A DNA stretch of 64,000 nt from Tupaia tana (lineage: Eukaryota > Chordata > Mammalia > Scandentia > Tupaiidae): NCBI GenBank assembly GCA_026018925.1, contig JAKSZU010000321.1, positions 124,001 through 188,000 on the forward strand, given 5' to 3'. The position numbers and the translations under genes were made by a program. The notes under the pieces are model-generated. The model made no database searches, was not told where the DNA came from, and saw only the letters and a list, made by a program, of their open reading frames with translations. Below are positions 49,349-60,847 of this stretch, piece after piece (position 1 is the first letter of the stretch; each line of letters begins with the position of its first letter).

Positions 49349-50549
49349 TGAATTATGAGTAGAAAATCTTCATTTCTCCTGTTCCCTGAAAAATCTAGTT
49401 CCCAGTATCCATGAGGAGTCTGCTCAGAGAAGGGCTCTACTCTCCTGCCTGGGAGGAAGAAGCAGAAGGGATTATTAACAAAACAATGGGAGGAGCAGAG
49501 CGCCAGAGAAAAACTTTGCCTTTAAAAAAATCATAAAAAGGAAAAATTACCAAAAAACAAAGATGAGGACACAGGAGCAGAGAGAGACAGAGACCTCAGA
49601 GACACAGTGACAGAGATAGAAGGCCAGAGGGGCTCACTACCACACTAACTCTGCTTGCTGGAGGCTGAATTATGAGTAGTAAATCTTCATTTCTCCTGTT
49701 CCCTGAAAAATCTAGTTCCCAGTATCCATGAGGAGTCTGCTCAGAGAAGGGCTCTACTCTCCTGCCTGGGAGGAAGAAGCAGAAGGGATTATTAACAAAA
49801 CAATTGGAGGAGCAGAGCGCCAGAGAAAAACTTTGCCTTTAAAAAAATCATAAAAAGGAAAAATTACCAAAAAACAAAGATGAGGAGACAGGAGCAGAGA
49901 GAGACAGAGACCTCAGAGACACAGTGACAGAGATAGGAGGCCAGAGGGGCTCCCTACCACACTAGCTCTGCTTGCTGGAGGCTGAATTATGAGTAGAAAA
50001 TCTTCATTTCTCCTGTTCCCTGAAAAATCTAGTTCCCAGTATCCATGAGGAGTCTGCTCAGAGAAGGGTTCAACTCTCCTGCCAGACTAGCTCTGCTTGC
50101 TGGAGGCTGAATTATGAGTAGAAAATCTTCATTTCTCCTGTTCCCTGAAAAATCTAGTTCCCAGTATCCATGAGGAGTCTGCTCAGAGAAGGGCTCTACT
50201 CTCCTGCCTGGGAGGAAGAAGCAGAAGGGATTATTAACAAAACAATGGGAGGAGCAGAGCGCCAGAGAAAAACTTTGCCTTTAAAAAAATCATAAAAAGG
50301 AAAAATTACCAAAAAACAAAGATGAGGAGACAGGAGCAGAGAGAGACAGAGACCTCAGAGACACAGTGACAGAGATAGGAGGCCAGAGGGGCTCCCTACC
50401 ACACTAGCTCTGCTTGCTGGAGGCTGAATTATGAGTAGAAAATCTTCATTTCTCCTGTTCCCTGAAAAATCTAGTTCCCAGTATCCATGAGGAGTCTGCT
50501 CAGAGAAGGGCTCAACTCTCCTGCCACACTAGCTCTGCTTGCTGGAGGC
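49349..50549 (+). repeat. HOR-B linking units
   Basis: L49349 (GAGGACAC, GAAGGCC, CTAACTC) L49666 (AGTAGTAAAT, CAATTGG) S49983 (GGTTC, AGACTAG) L50108 S50425. L49349 is unusual in also carrying GCTCACTA. L49666 carries CAATTGG, otherwise confined to L42768, L46822 and L48590, so it may be a product of exchange with those. Confidence 0.8.
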
Positions 50550-52316
50550 TGAATTATGAGTAGAAAATCTTCATTTCTCCTGTTCCCTGAAAAATCTAGT
50601 TCCCAGTATCCATGAGGAGTCTGCTCAGAGAAGGGTTCAACTCTCCTGCCAGACTAGCTCTGCTTGCTGTAGGCTGAATTATGAGTAGAAAATCTTCATT
50701 TCTCCTGTTCCCTGAAAAATCTAGTTCCCAGTATCCATGAGGAGTCTGCTCAGAGAAGGGCTCTACTCTCCTGCCTGGGAGGAAGAAGCAGAAGGGATTA
50801 TTAACAAAACAATGGGAGGAGCAGAGCGCCAGAGAAAAACTTTGCCTTTAAAAAAATCATAAAAAGGAAAAATTACCAAAAAACAAAGATGAGGAGACAG
50901 GAGCAGATAGAGACAGAGACCTCAGAGACACAGTGACAGAGATAGGAGGCCAGAGGGGCTCCCTACCACACTAGCTCTGCTTGCTGGAGGCTGAATTATG
51001 AGTAGAAAATCTTCATTTCTCCTGTTCCCTGAAAAATCTAGTTCCCAGTATCCATGAGGAGTCTGCTCAGAGAAGGGCTCAACTCTCCTGCCACCCTAGC
51101 TCTGCTTGCTGGAGGCTGAATTATGAGTAGAAAATCTTCATTTCTCCTGTTCCCTGAAAAATCTAGTTCCCAGTATCCATGAGGAGTCTGCTCAGAGAAG
51201 GGCTCTACTCTCCTGCCTGGGAGGAAGAAGCAGAAGGGTTTATTAACAAAACAATGGGAGGAGCAGAGCGCCAGAGAAAAACTTTGCCTTTAAAAAAATC
51301 ATCAAAAGGAAAAATTACCAAAAAACAAAGATGAGGAGACAGGAGCAGAGAGAGACAGAGACCTCAGAGACACAGTGACAGAGATAGGAGGCCAGAGGGG
51401 CTCACTACCACACTAGCTCTGCTTGCTGGAGGCTGAATTATGAGTAGAAAATCTTCATTTCTCCTGTTCCCTGAAAAATCTAGTTCCCAGTATCCATGAG
51501 GAGTCTGCTCAGAGAAGGGCTCAACTCTCCTGCCACACTAGCTCTGCTTGCTGGAGGCTGAATTATGAGTAGAAAATCTTCATTTCTCCTGTTCCCTGAA
51601 AAATCTAGTTCCCAGTATCCATGAGGAGTCTGCTCAGAGAAGGGCTCTACTCTCCTGCCTGGGAGGAAGAAGCAGAAGGGAGTATTATCAAAACAATGGG
51701 AGGAGCAGAGCGCCAGAGAAAAACTTTGCCTTTAAAAAAATCATAAAAAGGAAAAATTACCAAAAAACAAAGATGAGGAGACAGGAGCAGAGAGAGACAG
51801 AGACCTCAGAGACACAGTGACAGAGATAGGAGGCCAGAGGGGCTCCCTACCACACTAGCTCTGCTTGCTGGAGGCTGAATTATGAGTAGAAAATCTTCAT
51901 TTCTTCTGTTCCCTGAAAAATCTAGTTCCCAGTATCCATGAGGAGTCTGCTCAGAGAAGGGCTCAACTCTCATGTCACACTAGCTCTGCTTGCTGGAGGC
52001 TGAATTATGAGTAGAAAATCTTCTTTCTCCTGTTCCCTGAAAAATCTAGTTCCCAGTATCCATGAGGAGTCTGCTCAGAGAAGGGCTCTACTCTCCTGCC
52101 TGGGAGGAAGAAGCAGAAGGGATTAATAACAAAACAATGGGAGGAGCAGAGCGCCAGAGAAAAACTTTGCCTTTAAAAAAATCATAAAAAGGAAAAATTA
52201 CCAAAAAACAAAGATGAGGAGACAGGAGCAGAGAGAGACAGAGACCTCAGAGACACAGTGACAGAGATAGGAGGCCAGAGGGGCTCCCTACCACACTAGC
52301 TCTGCTTGCTGGAGGC
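50550..52316 (+). repeat. HOR-B copy 3, left part
   Basis: S50550 (GGTTC, AGACTAG, GCTGTAGGC) L50675 (AGATAGAG) S50992 (CACCCTAG) L51117 (ATCAAAAGG, GCTCACTA) S51434 L51559 (GGAGTATTATC) S51876 (CATGTCACAC) L52001 (CTTCTTTCTCC, TTAATAAC). It repeats 39232-40997 unit for unit; GCTGTAGGC is seen only in S39232 and S50550. Confidence 0.87.
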
Positions 52317-53834
52317 TGAATTATGAGTAGAAAATCTTCATTTCTCCTGTTCCCTGAAAAATCTAGTTCCCAGTATCCATGAGGAGTCTGCTCAGAGAAG
52401 GGCCCTACTCTCCTGCCTGGGAGGAAGAAGCAGAAGGGATTATTAACAAAACAATGGGAGGAGCAGAGTGCCAGAGAAAAACTTTGCCTTTAAAAAAATC
52501 ATAAAAAGGAAAAATTACCAAAAAACAAAGATGAGGAGACAGGAGCAGAGAGAGACAGAGACCTCAGAGACACAGTGACAGAGATAGGAGGCCAGAGGGG
52601 CTCCCTACCACACTAGCTCTGCTTGCTGGAGGCTGAATTATGAGTAGAAAATCTTCATTTCTCCTGTTCCCTGAAAAATCTAGTTCCCAGTATCCATGAG
52701 GAGTCTGCTCAGAGAAGGGCTCAACTCTCCTGCCACACTAGCTCTGCTTGCTGGAGGCTGAATTATGAGTAGAAAATCTTCATTTCTCCTGTTCCCTGAA
52801 AAATCTAGTTCCCAGTATCCATGAGGAGTCTGCTCAGAGAAGGGCTCTACTCTCCTGCCAGGGAGGAAGAAGCAGAAGGGATTATTAACAAAACAATGGG
52901 AGGAGCAGAGAGCCAGAGAAAAACTTTGCCTTTAAAAAAATCATAAAAAGGAAAAATTACCAAAAAACAAAGATGAGGAGACAGGAGCAGAGAGAGACAG
53001 AGACCTCAGAGACACAGTGACAGAGATAGGAGGCCAGAGGGGCTCCCTACCACACTAGCTCTGCTTGCTGGAGGCTGAATTATGAGTAGAAAATCTTCAT
53101 TTCTCCTGTTCCCTGAAAAATCTAGTTCCCAGTATCCATGAGGAGTCTGCTCAGAGAAGGGCCCTACTCTCCTGCCTGGGAGGAAGAAGCAGAAGGGATT
53201 ATTAACAAAACAATGGGAGGAGCAGAGTGCCAGAGAAAAACTTTGCCTTTAAAAAAATCATAAAAAGGAAAAATTACCAAAAAACAAAGATGAGGAGACA
53301 GGAGCAGAGAGAGACAGAGACCTCAGAGACACAGTGACAGAGATAGGAGGCCAGAGGGGCTCCCTACCACACTAGCTCTGCTTGCTGGAGGCTGAATTAT
53401 GAGTAGAAAATCTTCATTTCTCCTGTTCCCTGAAAAATCTAGTTCCCAGTATCCATGAGGAGTCTGCTCAGAGAAGGGCTCAACTCTCCTGCCACACTAG
53501 CTCTGCTTGCTGGAGGCTGAATTATGAGTAGAAAATCTTCATTTCTCCTGTTCCCTGAAAAATCTAGTTCCCAGTATCCATGAGGAGTCTGCTCAGAGAA
53601 GGGCTCTACTCTCCTGCCAGGGAGGAAGAAGCAGAAGGGATTATTAACAAAACAATGGGAGGAGCAGAGAGCCAGAGAAAAACTTTGCCTTTAAAAAAAT
53701 CATAAAAAGGAAAAATTACCAAAAAACAAAGATGAGGAGACAGGAGCAGAGAGAGACAGAGACCTCAGAGACACAGTGACAGAGATAGGAGGCCAGAGGG
53801 GCTCCCTACCACACTAGCTCTGCTTGCTGGAGGC
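52317..53834 (+). repeat. 759-bp tandem duplication (52317-53075 and 53076-53834)
   Basis: Each half is an L unit with GGGCCCTACT and GAGTGCC, a plain S, and an L unit with GCCAGGG and GAGAGCC. The other HOR-B copies have this trio once (40998-41756, 45055-45812). The duplication creates the L52759-L53076 adjacency. The halves are equal in length. Confidence 0.9.
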
Positions 53835-55919
53835 TGAATTATGAGTAGAAAATCTTCATTTCTCCTGTTCCCTGAAAAATCTAGTTCCCAGTATCCATGA
53901 GGAGTCTGCTCAGAGAAGGGCTCAACTCTCCTGCCACACTAGCTCTGCTTGCTGGAGGCTGAATTATGAGTAGAAAATCTTCATTTCTCCTGTTCCCTGA
54001 AAAATCTAGTTCCCAGTATCCATGAGGAGTCTGCTCAGAGAAGGGCTCAACTCTCCTGCCACACTAGCTCTGCTTGCTGGAGGCTGAATTATGAGTAGAA
54101 AATCTTCATTTCTCCTGTTCCCTGAAAAATCTAGTTCCCAGTATCCATGAGGAGTCTGCTCAGAGAAGGGCTCTACTCTCCTGCCTGGGAGGAAGAAGCA
54201 GAAGGGATTATTAACAAAACAATGGGAGGAGCAGAGCGCCAGAGAAAAACTTTGCCTTTAAAAAAATCATAAAAAGGAAAAATTACCAAAAAACAAAGAT
54301 GAGGAGACAGGAGCAGAGAGAGACAGAGACCTCAGAGACACAGTGACAGAGATAGGAGGCCAGAGGGGCTCCCTACCACACTAGCTCTGCTTGCTGGAGG
54401 CTGAATTATGAGTAGAAAATCTTCATTTCTCCTGTTCCCTGAAAAATCTAGTTCCCAGTATCCATGAGGAGTCTGCTCAGAGAAGGGCTCAACTCTCCTG
54501 CCACACTAGCTCTGCTTGCTGGAGGCTGAATTATGAGTAGAAAATCTTCATTTCTCCTGTTCCCTGAAAAATCTAGTTCCCAGTATCCATGAGGAGTCTG
54601 CTCAGAGAAGGGCTCTACTCTCCTGCCTGGGAGGAAGAAGCAGAAGGGATTATTAACAAAACAATGGGAGGAGCAGAGCGCCAGAGAAAAACTTTGCCTT
54701 TAAAAAAATCATAAAAAGGAAAAATTACCAAAAAACAAAGATGAGGAGACAGGAGCAGAGAGAGACAGAGACCTCAGAGACACAGTGACAGAGATAGGAG
54801 GCCAGAGGGGCTCCCTACCACACTAGCTCTGCTTGCTGGAGGCTGAATTATGAGTAGAAAATCTTCATTTCTCCTGTTCCCTGAAAAATCTAGTTCCCAG
54901 TATCCATGAGGAGTCTGCTCAGAGAAGGGCTCAACTCTCCTGACACACTAGCTCTGCTTGCTGGAGGCTGAATTATGAGTAGAAAATCTTCATTTCTCCT
55001 GTTCCCTGAAAAATCTAGTTCCCAGTATCCATGAGGAGTCTGCTCAGAGGAGGGCTCTACTCTCCTGCATGGGAGGAAGAAGCAGAAGGGATTATTAACA
55101 AAACAATGGGAGGAGCAGAGCGCCAGAGAAAAACTTTGCCTTTAAAAAAATCATAAAAAGGAAAAATTACCAAAAAACAAAGATGAGGAGACAGGAGCAG
55201 AGAGAGACAGAGACCTCAGAGACACAGTGACAGAGATAGGAGGCCAGAGGGGCTCCCTACCACACTAGCTCTGCTTGCTGGAGGCTGAATTATGAGTAGA
55301 AAATCTTCATTTCTCCTGTTCCCTGAAAAATCTAGTTCCCAGTATCCATGAGGAGTCTGCTCAGAGAAGGGCTCTACTCTCCTGCCTGGGAGGAAGAAGC
55401 AGAAGGGATTATTAACAAAACAATGGGAGGAGCAGAGCGCCAGAGAAAAACTTTGCCTTTAAAAAAATCATAAAAAGGAAAAATTACCAAAAAACAAAGA
55501 TGAGGACACAGGAGCAGAGAGAGACAGAGACCTCAGAGACACAGTGACAGAGATAGAAGGCCAGAGGGGCTCCCTACCACACTAACTCTGCTTGCTGGAG
55601 GCTGAATTATGAGTAGTAAATCTTCATTTCTCCTGTTCCCTGAAAAATCTAGTTCCCAGTATCCATGAGGAGTCTGCTCAGAGAAGGGCTCTACTCTCCT
55701 GCCTGGGAGGAAGAAGCAGAAGGGATTATTAACAAAACAATGGGAGGAGCAGAGCGCCAGAGAAAAACTTTGCCTTTAAAAAAATCATAAAAAGGAAAAA
55801 TTACCAAAAAACAAAGATGAGGAGACAGGAGCAGAGAGAGACAGAGACCTCAGAGACACAGTGACAGAGATAGGAGGCCAGAGGGGCTCCCTACCACACT
55901 AGCTCTGCTTGCTGGAGGC
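53835..55919 (+). repeat. HOR-B copy 3, right part, one L unit short
   Basis: S53835 S53960 L54085 S54402 L54527 S54844 (CTGACACAC) L54969 L55286 (GAGGACAC, GAAGGCC, CTAACTC) L55603 (AGTAGTAAAT). In sister blocks the place of L54527 holds two L units, one with GAAGGCC/CTAAATC and one with AGTAGTAAAT/CAATTGG. Here a single L without either set of marks stands, as expected if 317 bp were lost by exchange between the left end of the first and the right end of the second. L54969 has AGAGGAGGG and GCATGGG, both private. Confidence 0.84.
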
Positions 55920-58128
55920 TGAATTATGAGTAGAAAATCTTCATTTCTCCTGTTCCCTGAAAAATCTAGTTCCCAGTATCCATGAGGAGTCTGCTCAGAG
56001 AAGGGTTCAACTCTCCTGCCACACTAGCTCTGCTTGCTGGAGGCTGAATTATGAGTAGAAAATCTTCATTTCTCCTGTTCCCTGAAAAATCTAGTTCCCA
56101 GTATCCATGAGGAGTCTGCTCAGAGAAGGGCTCTACTCTCCTGCCTGGGAGGAAGAAGCAGAAGGGATTATTAACAAAACAATGGGAGGAGCAGAGCGCC
56201 AGAGAAAAACTTTGCCTTTAAAAAAATCATAAAAAGGAAAAATTACCAAAAAACAAAGATGAGGAGACAGGAGCAGATAGAGACAGAGACCTCAGAGACA
56301 CAGTGACAGAGATAGGAGGCCAGAGGGGCTCCCTACCACACTAGCTCTGCTTGCTGGAGGCTGAATTATGAGTAGAAAATCTTCATTTCTCCTGTTCCCT
56401 GAAAAATCTAGTTCCCAGTATCCATGAGGAGTCTGCTCAGAGAAGGGCTCAACTCTCCTGCCACCCTAGCTCTGCTTGCTGGAGGCTGAATTATGAGTAG
56501 AAAATCTTCATTTCTCCTGTTCCCTGAAAAATCTAGTTCCCAGTATCCATGAGGAGTCTGCTCAGAGAAGGGCTCTACTCTCCTGCCTGGGAGGAAGAAG
56601 CAGAAGGGATTATTAACAAAACAATGGGAGGAGCAGAGCGCCAGAGAAAAACTTTGCCTTTAAAAAAATCATCAAAAGGAAAAATTACCAAAAAACAAAG
56701 ATGAGGAGACAGGAGCAGAGAGAGACAGAGACCTCAGAGACACAGTGACAGAGATAGGAGGCCAGAGGGGCTCACTACCACACTAGCTCTGCTTGCTGGA
56801 GGCTGAATTATGAGTAGAAAATCTTCATTTCTCCTGTTCCCTGAAAAATTTAGTTCCCAGTATCCATGAGGAGTCTGCTCAGAGAAGGGCTCAACTCTCC
56901 TGCCACACTAGCTCTGCTTGCTGGAGGCTGAATTATGAGTAGAAAATCTTCATTTCTCCTGTTCCCTGAAAAATCTAGTTCCCAGTATCCATGAGGAGTC
57001 TGCTCAGAGAAGGGCTCTACTCTCCTGCCTGGGAGGAAGAAGCAGAAGGGAGTATTATCAAAACAATGGGAGGAGCAGAGCGCCAGAGAAAAACTTTGCC
57101 TTTAAAAAAATCATAAAAAGGAAAAATTACCAAAAAACAAAGATGAGGAGACAGGAGCAGAGAGAGACAGAGACCTCAGAGACACAGTGACAGAGATAGG
57201 AGGCCAGAGGGGCTCCCTACCACACTAGCTCTGCTTGCTGGAGGCTGAATTATGAGTAGAAAATCTTCATTTTTCCTGTTCCCTGAAAAATCTAGTTCCC
57301 AGTATCCATGAGGAGTCTGCTCAGAGAAGGGCTCAACTCTCCTGCCACACTAGCTCTGCTTGCTGGAGGCTGAATTATGAGTAGAAAATCTTCATTTCTC
57401 CTGTTCCCTGAAAAATCTAGTTCCCAGTATCCATGAGGAGTCTGCTCAGAGAAGAGCTCTACTCTCCTGCCTGGGAGGAAGAAGCAGAAGGGATTATTAA
57501 CAAAACAATGGGAGGAGCAGAGCGCCAGAGAAAAACTTTGCCTTTAAAAAAATCATAAAAAGGAAAAATTACCAAAAAACAAAGATGAGGAGACAGGAGC
57601 AGAGAGAGACAGAGACCTCAGAGACACAGTGACAGAGATAGGAGGCCAGAGGGGCTCCCTACCACACTAGCTCTGCTTGCTGGAGGCTGAATTATGAGTA
57701 GAAAATCTTCATTTCTCCTGTTCCCTGAAAAATCTAGTTCCCAGTATCCATGAGGAGTCTGCTCAGAGAAGGGCTCAACTCTCATGCCACACTAGCTCTG
57801 CTTGCTGGAGGCTGAATTATGAGTAGAAAATCTTCTTTCTCCTGTTCCCTGAAAAATCTAGTTCCCAGTATCCATGAGGAGTCTGCTCAGAGAAGGGCTC
57901 TACTCTCCTGCCTGGGAGGAAGAAGCAGAAGGGATTAATAACAAAACAATGGGAGGAGCAGAGCGCCAGAGAAAAACTTTGCCTTTAAAAAAATCATAAA
58001 AAGGAAAAATTACCAAAAAACAAAGATGAGGAGACAGGAGCAGAGAGAGACAGAGACCTCAGAGACACAGTGACAGAGATAGGAGGCCAGAGGGGCTCCC
58101 TACCACACTAGCTCTGCTTGCTGGAGGC
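55920..58128 (+). repeat. HOR-B copy 4, left part (with an inserted dimer)
   Basis: S55920 (GGTTC but CACACTAG) L56045 (AGATAGAG) S56362 (CACCCTAG) L56487 (ATCAAAAGG, GCTCACTA) S56804 L56929 (GGAGTATTATC) S57246 L57371 (GAAGAGCTC) S57688 (CATGCCACAC) L57813 (CTTCTTTCTCC, TTAATAAC). Compared with copies 1 and 3 it has one extra dimer (S57246-L57371) between the GGAGTATTATC unit and the CATG unit. The CATG unit reads CATGCC here and CATGTC elsewhere. Confidence 0.84.
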
Positions 58129-60847
58129 TGAATTATGAGTAGAAAATCTTCATTTCTCCTGTTCCCTGAAAAATCTAGTTCCCAGTATCCATGAGGAGTC
58201 TGCTCAGAGAAGGGCCCTACTCTCCTGCCTGGGAGGAAGAAGCAGAAGGGATTATTAACAAAACAATGGGAGGAGCAGAGTGCCAGAGAAAAACTTTGCC
58301 TTTAAAAAAATCATAAAAAGGAAAAATTACCAAAAAACAAAGATGAGGAGACAGGAGCAGAGAGAGACAGAGACCTCAGAGACACAGTGACAGAGATAGG
58401 AGGCCAGAGGGGCTCCCTACCACACTAGCTCTGCTTGCTGGAGGCTGAATTATGAGTAGAAAATCTTCATTTCTCCTGTTCCCTGAAAAATCTAGTTCCC
58501 AGTATCCATGAGGAGTCTGCTCAGAGAAGGGCTCAACTCTCCTGCCACACTAGCTCTGCTTGCTGGAGGCTGAATTATGAGTAGAAAATCTTCATTTCTC
58601 CTGTTCCCTGAAAAATCTAGTTCCCAGTATCCATGAGGAGTCTGCTCAGAGAAGGGCTCTACTCTCCTGCCTGGGAGGAAGAAGCAGAAGGGATTATTAA
58701 CAAAACAATGGGAGGAGCAGAGCGCCAGAGAAAAACTTTGCCTTTAAAAAAACCATAAAAAGGAAAAATTACCAAAAAACAAAGATGAGGAGACAGGAGC
58801 AGAGAGAGACAGAGACCTCAGAGACACAGTGACAGAGATAGGAGTCCAGATGGGCTCCCTACCACACTAGCTCTGCTTGCTGGAGGCTGAATTATGAGTA
58901 GAAAATCTTCATTTCTCCTGTTCCCTGAAAAATCTAGTTCCCAGTATCCATGAGGAGTCTGCTCAGAGAAGAGCTCTACTCTCCTGTCTGGGAGGAAGAA
59001 GCAGAAGGGATTATTAACAAAACAATGGGAGGAGCAGAGCGCCAGAGAAAAACTTTGCCTTTAAAAAAATCATAAAAAGGAAAAATTACCAAAAAACAAA
59101 GATGAGGAGACAGGATCAGAGAGAGACAGAGACCTCAGAGACACAGTGACAGAGATAGGAGGCCAGAGGGGCTCCCTACCACACTAGCTCTGCTTGCTGG
59201 AGGCTGAATTATGAGTAGAAAATCTTCATTTCTCCTGTTCCCTGAAAAATCTAGTTCCCAGTATCCATGAGGAGTCTGCTCAGAGAAGGGCTCAACTCTC
59301 CTGCCACAGTAGCTCTGCTTGCTGGAGACTGAATTATGAGTAGAAAATCTTCATTTCTCCTGTTCCCTGAAAAATCTAGTTCCCAGTATCCATGAGGAGT
59401 CTGCTCAGAGAAGGGCTCTACTCTCCTGCCTGGGAGGAAGAAGCAGAAGGGATTAATAACAAAACAATGGGAGGAGCAGAGCGCCAGAGAAAAACTTTGC
59501 CTTTAAAAAAATCATAAAAAGGAAAAATTACCAAAAAACAAAGATGAGGAGACAGGAGCAGAGAGAGACAGAGACCTCAGAGACACAGTGACAGAGATAG
59601 GAGGCCAGAGGGGCTCCCTACCACACTAGCTTTGCTTGCTGGAGGCTGAATTATGAGTAGAAAATCTTCATTTCTCCTGTTCCCTGAAAAATCAAGTTCC
59701 CAGTATCCATGAGGAGTCTGCTCAGAGAAGGGCTCAACTCTCCTGCCACACTAGCTCTGCTTGCTGGAGGCTGAATTATGAGTAGAAAATCTTCATTTCT
59801 CCTGTTCCCTGAAAAATCTAGTTCCCAGTATCCATGAGGAGTCTGCTCAGAGAAGGGCTCTACTCTCCTGCCTGGGAGGAAGAAGCAGAAGGGATTATTA
59901 ACAAAACAATGGGAGGAGCAGAGCGCCAGAGAAAAACTTTGCCTTTAAAAAAATCATAAAAAGGAAAAATTACCAAAAAACAAAGATGAGGAGACAGGAG
60001 CAGAGAGAGACAGAGACCTCAGAGACACAGTGACAGAGATAGGAGGCCAGAGGGGCTCCCTACCACACTAGCTCTGCTTGCTTTAGGCTGAATTATGAGT
60101 AGTAAATCTTCATTTCTCCTGTTCCCTGAAAAATCTAGTTCCCAGTATCCATGAGGAGTCTGCTCAGAGAAGGGCTCTACTCTCCTGCCTGGGAGGAAGA
60201 AGCAGAAGGGATTATTAACAAAACATTGGGAGGAGCAGAGCGCCAGAGAAAAACTTTGCCTTTAAAAAAATCATAAAAAGGAAAAATTACCAAAAAACAA
60301 AGATGAGGAGACAGGAGCAGAGAGAGACAGAGACCTCAGAGACACAGTGACAGAGATAGGAGGCCAGAGGGGCTCCCTACCACACTAGCTCTGCTTGCTG
60401 GAGGCTGAATTATGAGTAGAAAATCTTCATTTCTCCTGTTCCCTGAAAAATCTAGTTCCCAGTATCCATGAGGAGTCTGCTCAGAGAAGGGCTCAACTCT
60501 CCTGCCACACTAGCTCTGCTTGCCGGAGGCTGAATTGTGAGTAGAAAATCTTCATTTCTCCTGTTCCCTGAAAAATCTAGTTCCCAGTATCCATGAGGAG
60601 TCTGCTCAGAGAAGGGCTCTACTCTCCTGCCTGGGAGGAAGAAGTAGAAGGGATTATTAACAAAACAATGGGAGGAGCAGAGCGCCAGAGAAAAACTTTG
60701 CCTTTAAAAAAATCATAAAAAGGAAAAATTACCAAAAAACAAAGATGAGGAGACAGGAGCAGAGAGAGACAGAGACCTCAGAGACACAGTGACAGAGATA
60801 GGAGGCCAGAGGGGCTCCCTACCACACTAGCTCTGCTTGCTGGAGGC
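58129..60847 (+). repeat. HOR-B copy 4, right part
   Basis: L58129 (GGGCCCTACT, GAGTGCC) S58446 L58571 (AAACCATAAAA, GGAGTCCAGATGGG) L58888 (GAAGAGCTC, CTGTCTGGG) S59205 L59330 (TTAATAAC) S59647 L59772 (GCTTTAGGC at its end) L60089 (AGTAGTAAAT) S60406 L60531. The first six units match 8342-9859. From here to the right edge, point differences private to single units become commoner (GGAGACTG, CACAGTAG, ATCAAGTTCC, GCCGGAGG, AATTGTGAG). Confidence 0.8.
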
